From the NCBI GenBank assembly GCA_934630905.1, contig CAKTXN010000068.1:1-9087 (forward strand): 9,087 nt of DNA, written 5' to 3'. A program made the translations under genes and the position numbers. The notes beneath the pieces are model-generated. The model searched no databases and was not told the DNA's origin. It saw only the letters and a program-made list of their open reading frames with translations. Each line of letters starts with the position of its first letter. Position 1 is the stretch's first letter. Source of the stretch: an uncultured Eggerthellaceae bacterium (GTDB lineage Bacteria > Actinomycetota > Coriobacteriia > Coriobacteriales > Eggerthellaceae). Shown here one piece after another: positions 6,486-9,087 of this stretch.

Positions 6486-7196
6486 CTATTCTGTTATCGT
6501 AATGCTTCCCTGACGCAGCACCACGGGATGCTCGCCCGTGCAATCCACAACTGTGGAAGCAACACCTTCGCCGCCAACGCAATCGATTCCGCGCACTACA
6601 GCATCTGCCTGTTTCAGCAGTTCAGCGTCAAGTTGAGCATCACGCGAAGGGGCTGGCGCGCCCGATATGTTCGCCGACGTTGTTGCCAGCGGCGTGCCTA
6701 CCGCACGGATAAGATCCAGCGCAACATCCGAATTCGGCATGCGCAGGCCAATGGTTCCTTCCGCCGATTGGAACGCCACGGGCACAGCATTGCTTGCACG
6801 AACGATGAGCGTCAGCGCGCCCGGCCAATGCTTCTTGGCAGCGGTACGTGCCCATGCAGGGACGTCCTTGCCGTACGCATCCAGGTCATGCACGCCCCCC
6901 ACCAGCCACGCAACGGGTTTGCCCTCGTCGCGGCGCTTAATGGCAAACAGCTGCTGCGGGCTTGCACACGACCCCACAGCCACGCCCAAACCGTACACGG
7001 TATCAGTCGGGAAAACGACAGCGCCCCCGGCACGCAGAACAGCGGCGGCATTCGTTACCGCATCATCCAAGCTCATTGCATCGCCCTTGTTCATCGCATC
7101 GCCCTTGTTCATCGCATCGCCCTTGTTCATCGCATCGCCCTTGTTCATCGCATCGCCCTTGTTCGTTGCATCGTTCTTGTTCATCGCATCGCTCAA
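6486..7196 (-). CDS. L-threonylcarbamoyladenylate synthase (Sua5/YciO/YrdC family, short TsaC-like form)
   Basis: The enzyme makes threonylcarbamoyl-AMP from threonine, bicarbonate and ATP, the first step of the t6A37 modification of ANN-decoding tRNAs. Counting from the TTG at 7196 (236 residues), PTDTVYGLG is at 63-71, the KRRDEGKP nucleotide-binding stretch at 87-94, HWPGALTLI at 123-131, IGLRMP at 149-154 and TTSANISG at 172-179. There is no C-terminal Sua5 domain. The TTG start was chosen because AGAGGGG lies 5 nt upstream and the larB stop is only 16 nt away. Between this start and the enzyme domain lies an unusual tail of six hexapeptide repeats (MNKGDA type), each 18 bp. Several in-frame ATGs follow, the last at 7076 giving 196 residues, close to the bare domain, so the true start is uncertain. 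The frame remains open to 7277, but that part overlaps larB. Confidence 0.9.
   Translation of the reverse strand: MSDAMNKNDATNKGDAMNKGDAMNKGDAMNKGDAMNKGDAMSLDDAVTNAAAVLRAGGAVVFPTDTVYGLGVAVGSCASPQQLFAIKRRDEGKPVAWLVGGVHDLDAYGKDVPAWARTAAKKHWPGALTLIVRASNAVPVAFQSAEGTIGLRMPNSDVALDLIRAVGTPLATTSANISGAPAPSRDAQLDAELLKQADAVVRGIDCVGGEGVASTVVDCTGEHPVVLRQGSITITE
7077..7184 (-). repeat. Six-copy 18-bp tandem repeat at the start of the sua5-type gene
   Basis: The unit on the minus strand is ATGAACAAGGGCGATGCG, coding MNKGDA. Units start at 7184 (MNKNDA), 7166 (TNKGDA), 7148, 7130, 7112 and 7094 (all MNKGDA); the next 18 bp (7076-7059, MSLDDA) look like a degenerate seventh. The units coding MNKGDA are nearly identical at the DNA level, indicating recent expansion by slippage or unequal crossing over. 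In each standard unit AAGGG lies 7 nt before the ATG of the next unit. Confidence 0.95.
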
Positions 7197-7212
7197 GACG
7201 ACCCCTCTTTCG

Positions 7213-7920
7213 TTATTCCCGCCCGGTACGCGGCACGCTCTGCGCATTGATGAGCGCCGCTTGGTATCCCGCGCCAAAGCCGTTATCGATGTTCACCACC
7301 GAAACGCCGCTTGCGCAGCTGTTGAGCATGCCCAAAAGCGCGGCAATACCGCCAAACGATGCGCCATACCCCACCGACGTGGGCACCGCAATAACCGGGC
7401 ACGACACCATGCCTGCAACCACCGACGGCAGCGCACCTTCCATACCCGCCACCGCCACCAGGGCGTTCGCGTCCGCAAACTGCGACTCGCATGCAATCAG
7501 GCGATGCAGCCCCGCAACACCCACGTCGTAGACGCGTTCAACGTTCGCACCCATAAACTGCGCCGTAAGCGCCGCTTCTTCCGCCACGGGAACATCGCTT
7601 GTTCCCGCCGCAACAACGGCCACTTTCCCCACGCGGCTTTTCAAGGGCGGCATTTGTCCCGCTAAAAACAAGTGCGCCTGAGGATATGCTTGACAGAGCC
7701 CCTGCTCAAACATCAATTCAAGAGCATGCATCTTCTCGTCATCAACGCGCGTGACTAAAACGCGCGGCTGCCCGTTTTGCAAAAGCTCCTGGCAAATCGC
7801 GCCAATTTGCTGCGCTGTTTTACCCGCACCATACACAACTTCGCCCACGCCTGTGCGGCGCACGCGATCGGTATCAGGTTTCGCGAATCCCAAATCAATA
7901 AAACCTTTATCCGCGTCCAT
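7213..7920 (-). CDS. larB: LarB, nickel-pincer cofactor biosynthesis protein (P2CMN synthase)
   Basis: LarB carboxylates and hydrolyses nicotinic acid adenine dinucleotide to pyridinium-3,5-biscarboxylic acid mononucleotide, the first step of the nickel-pincer cofactor of lactate racemase and related LarA enzymes. The 235-residue protein has the LarB N-terminal signature (LGFAKPDTDR at 10-19, GEVVYGAGKT at 26-35) and a PurE-like carboxylase domain: AAGTSDVPVAEEA (104-116), YDVGVAGLHRL (131-141), VAGMEGALPSVVAG (157-170) and the glycine-rich PTSVGYGASFGGIAALLGML (180-199). The ATG at 7920 has AAGGGGG about 4 nt upstream. The N terminus is slightly shorter than in some relatives, and the frame open to 8073 codes nothing family-like. 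It follows the gatB terminator, with no readable promoter in 7921-8064. No larC, larE or larA is in the window. PurE is a relative but lacks this N-terminal region. Confidence 0.93.
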   Translation of the reverse strand: MDADKGFIDLGFAKPDTDRVRRTGVGEVVYGAGKTAQQIGAICQELLQNGQPRVLVTRVDDEKMHALELMFEQGLCQAYPQAHLFLAGQMPPLKSRVGKVAVVAAGTSDVPVAEEAALTAQFMGANVERVYDVGVAGLHRLIACESQFADANALVAVAGMEGALPSVVAGMVSCPVIAVPTSVGYGASFGGIAALLGMLNSCASGVSVVNIDNGFGAGYQAALINAQSVPRTGRE

Positions 7921-8064
7921 ACTACCCCCTTGACGCTCTTTGGCGCTCCTTGGTGCCCAACGCATTGAAGCAGCCGCGCCGCTCATGCCGCAATGTCGCC
8001 ACCACATTGCCGCCTCTCGGCGCATCCTTGCCACGCTTTGCTGCCTCCCAGCACCTTGCGCCAT

Positions 8065-8099
8065 AAAAAACAAAGAAGGCGCCCGACAACGCAGGCGCC
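8065..8099 (-). terminator. Rho-independent terminator of gatB
   Basis: On the minus strand GGCGCCTG (8099-8092) pairs with CGGGCGCC (8085-8078), including one G-T pair, around a 6-nt loop, and is followed by TTCTTTGTTTTTT (8077-8065). It lies 14 nt after the gatB stop and separates gatB from the larB transcription unit. Confidence 0.92.
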
Positions 8100-8113
8100 C
8101 CCCTAAAACACCG

Positions 8114-9087
8114 TTACTCAGAAAGTTTCTTCACAAGAAGCTCGTTGAGCAGCTTCGGGTTGCCCTGACCCTTCATCTGCTTCATGCATTGACCCACGAA
8201 AAAGCCGATGACCTTCGTGTTGCCGCTCTTGTATTTCTCAACCTGACCAGGGTTTTCAGCGATAACGGCATCAACCACGGCCTCCAGCGCGCCCGTGTCA
8301 GAAACCTGCTTCATACCGCGCTCGTCAATAATAGCGCCGGGGTCTTTGTCTTCCTCGATGATGGCAACCAGTACCTCTTTACCCTGCTTCGAGGAAATCT
8401 CATCAGCCACTACAGCTTCAACCAAGCTGGTCAGACGCTGCGGCGTAAGCGGGCTTTGCTCAATGTCGAATTCCGCATGAGCGTTCATGTACGCTGCCGC
8501 CTCGTTCGTGAGCATGTTCGCAACCGGCTTTGCCAGCGCCTGCGCACGCTCGCCTGCGCACGTCATGGTCTGCTCAAACAGCGCCGCCAGCGCCGCATTC
8601 TCCACCATGGTGCGTGCATCGTATGCCGAAAGTCCAAAGCTTTCCTGGAAGCGCACAACCTTCTGATCAGGCAATTCGGGAAGCTTCGCACGCACGGCAT
8701 CAATCCATTCGTCTGTCAAATCATACGGCGCCAAGTCAGGCTCGGGGAATAGGCGATAGTCATCGGCCGTTTCCTTCACGCGCATGACAATCGTGCGCTT
8801 CGCCGACGGATCCCAATGGCGCGTTTCCTGGCGAATGAAGCCGCCCTCTTCAAGCACTTGCGCCTGACGGCAAATCTCGTATGCCAGACCATCGTGCAAG
8901 TTCTTGAAGCTGTTCATGTTCTTCAGTTCGGTCTTTGTGCCGAACTCCGTTGCCCCGCGGCGACGCAGCGAAACGTTGCCGTCGCAGCGCATGCTGCCCT
9001 CTTCCATGGAGCAGTCGGAAATGCCCAGCGCAAGGTAAATCTGACGCAGCTTCTGCATGAACAGACGCGCCTCTTCCGGCGTGCGCA
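8114..9087 (-). CDS. gatB: Aspartyl/glutamyl-tRNA amidotransferase subunit B, 3' part
   Basis: GatB belongs to the GatCAB complex, which converts misacylated Glu-tRNA(Gln) (and Asp-tRNA(Asn) in some bacteria) to Gln-tRNA(Gln) and Asn-tRNA(Asn). About 323 codons are visible; the frame runs off the right edge (it continues upstream as RTPEEARLF before the ATG at 9058), so roughly the first third is missing. Recognisable parts are the catalytic cradle segment CSMEEGSMRCDGNVSLR, TELKNMNSFKNL, ETRHWDP, the RLFPEPDLAPY stretch and the C-terminal helical YqeY-like tRNA-binding domain ending in GNPKLLNELLVKKL. The ATG at 9058 is internal. Its presence implies that glutaminylation, and possibly asparaginylation, uses the indirect route. 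gatC and gatA would be expected upstream, outside the window. Confidence 0.97.
   Translation of the reverse strand, partial: RTPEEARLFMQKLRQIYLALGISDCSMEEGSMRCDGNVSLRRRGATEFGTKTELKNMNSFKNLHDGLAYEICRQAQVLEEGGFIRQETRHWDPSAKRTIVMRVKETADDYRLFPEPDLAPYDLTDEWIDAVRAKLPELPDQKVVRFQESFGLSAYDARTMVENAALAALFEQTMTCAGERAQALAKPVANMLTNEAAAYMNAHAEFDIEQSPLTPQRLTSLVEAVVADEISSKQGKEVLVAIIEEDKDPGAIIDERGMKQVSDTGALEAVVDAVIAENPGQVEKYKSGNTKVIGFFVGQCMKQMKGQGNPKLLNELLVKKLSE

Noticed and set aside
7077..7184. Regularly spaced repeats that might suggest a CRISPR array
   Set aside because: The units are directly contiguous 18-mers without spacers and lie in frame inside a coding region.
7921..8073. N-terminal extension of larB to 8073
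   Set aside because: The added residues do not resemble LarB, would overlap the gatB terminator, and the ATG at 7920 has a good ribosome site.

Overview
All genes in this window lie on the minus strand, so the biological order runs from right to left. Eight complete genes and one partial gene are visible: gatB (3' part), larB, a sua5/tsaC-type gene, an alpha/beta hydrolase (monoacylglycerol lipase type), glpK, rpiB, glyA, upp and a dCMP deaminase (comEB type). The moderately GC-rich DNA, strong GGAGG-like ribosome sites, TTG starts, classic hairpin-plus-T-run terminators and the character of the proteins suggest an anaerobic actinobacterium, most likely of class Coriobacteriia (Eggerthellaceae-like). 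That placement is inferred from resemblance and was not tested by any search.

Layout from right to left. (1) 9087-8114: gatB ends at a strong terminator (8065-8099). (2) 7920-3334: larB, sua5, hydrolase, glpK and rpiB look like one transcription unit. Spacings are 16 nt (larB/sua5), 110 nt (sua5/hydrolase), an ATGA overlap (hydrolase/glpK) and an 11-nt overlap (glpK/rpiB), ending at a terminator (3254-3295). (3) 2973-1717: glyA, preceded by about 285 nt without a gene and closed by its own terminator (1671-1701). (4) 1621-105: upp (TTG start), a 413-bp stretch packed with hairpins and repeats, then the dCMP deaminase. A weak terminator may lie at 11-35.

Functional themes. The lipase and glycerol kinase form a translationally coupled pair that could turn monoacylglycerols into glycerol 3-phosphate. 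GlyA (one-carbon units), dCMP deaminase (dUMP supply) and Upp (uracil salvage) serve pyrimidine and thymidylate metabolism. GatB and Sua5 serve tRNA charging and tRNA t6A modification. LarB makes the precursor of the nickel-pincer cofactor. The order sua5 - rpiB - glyA - upp - comEB matches a neighbourhood known from Firmicutes, here interrupted by the lipase-glpK pair.

Most unusual are an 18-bp tandem repeat at the start of sua5, which places an AAGGG-like ribosome site and an in-frame ATG in successive units, an alanine-rich insertion just before the lipase nucleophile motif, and the repeat/hairpin cluster between upp and comEB. No CRISPR array, tRNA, rRNA, transposase or obvious defence system was seen.
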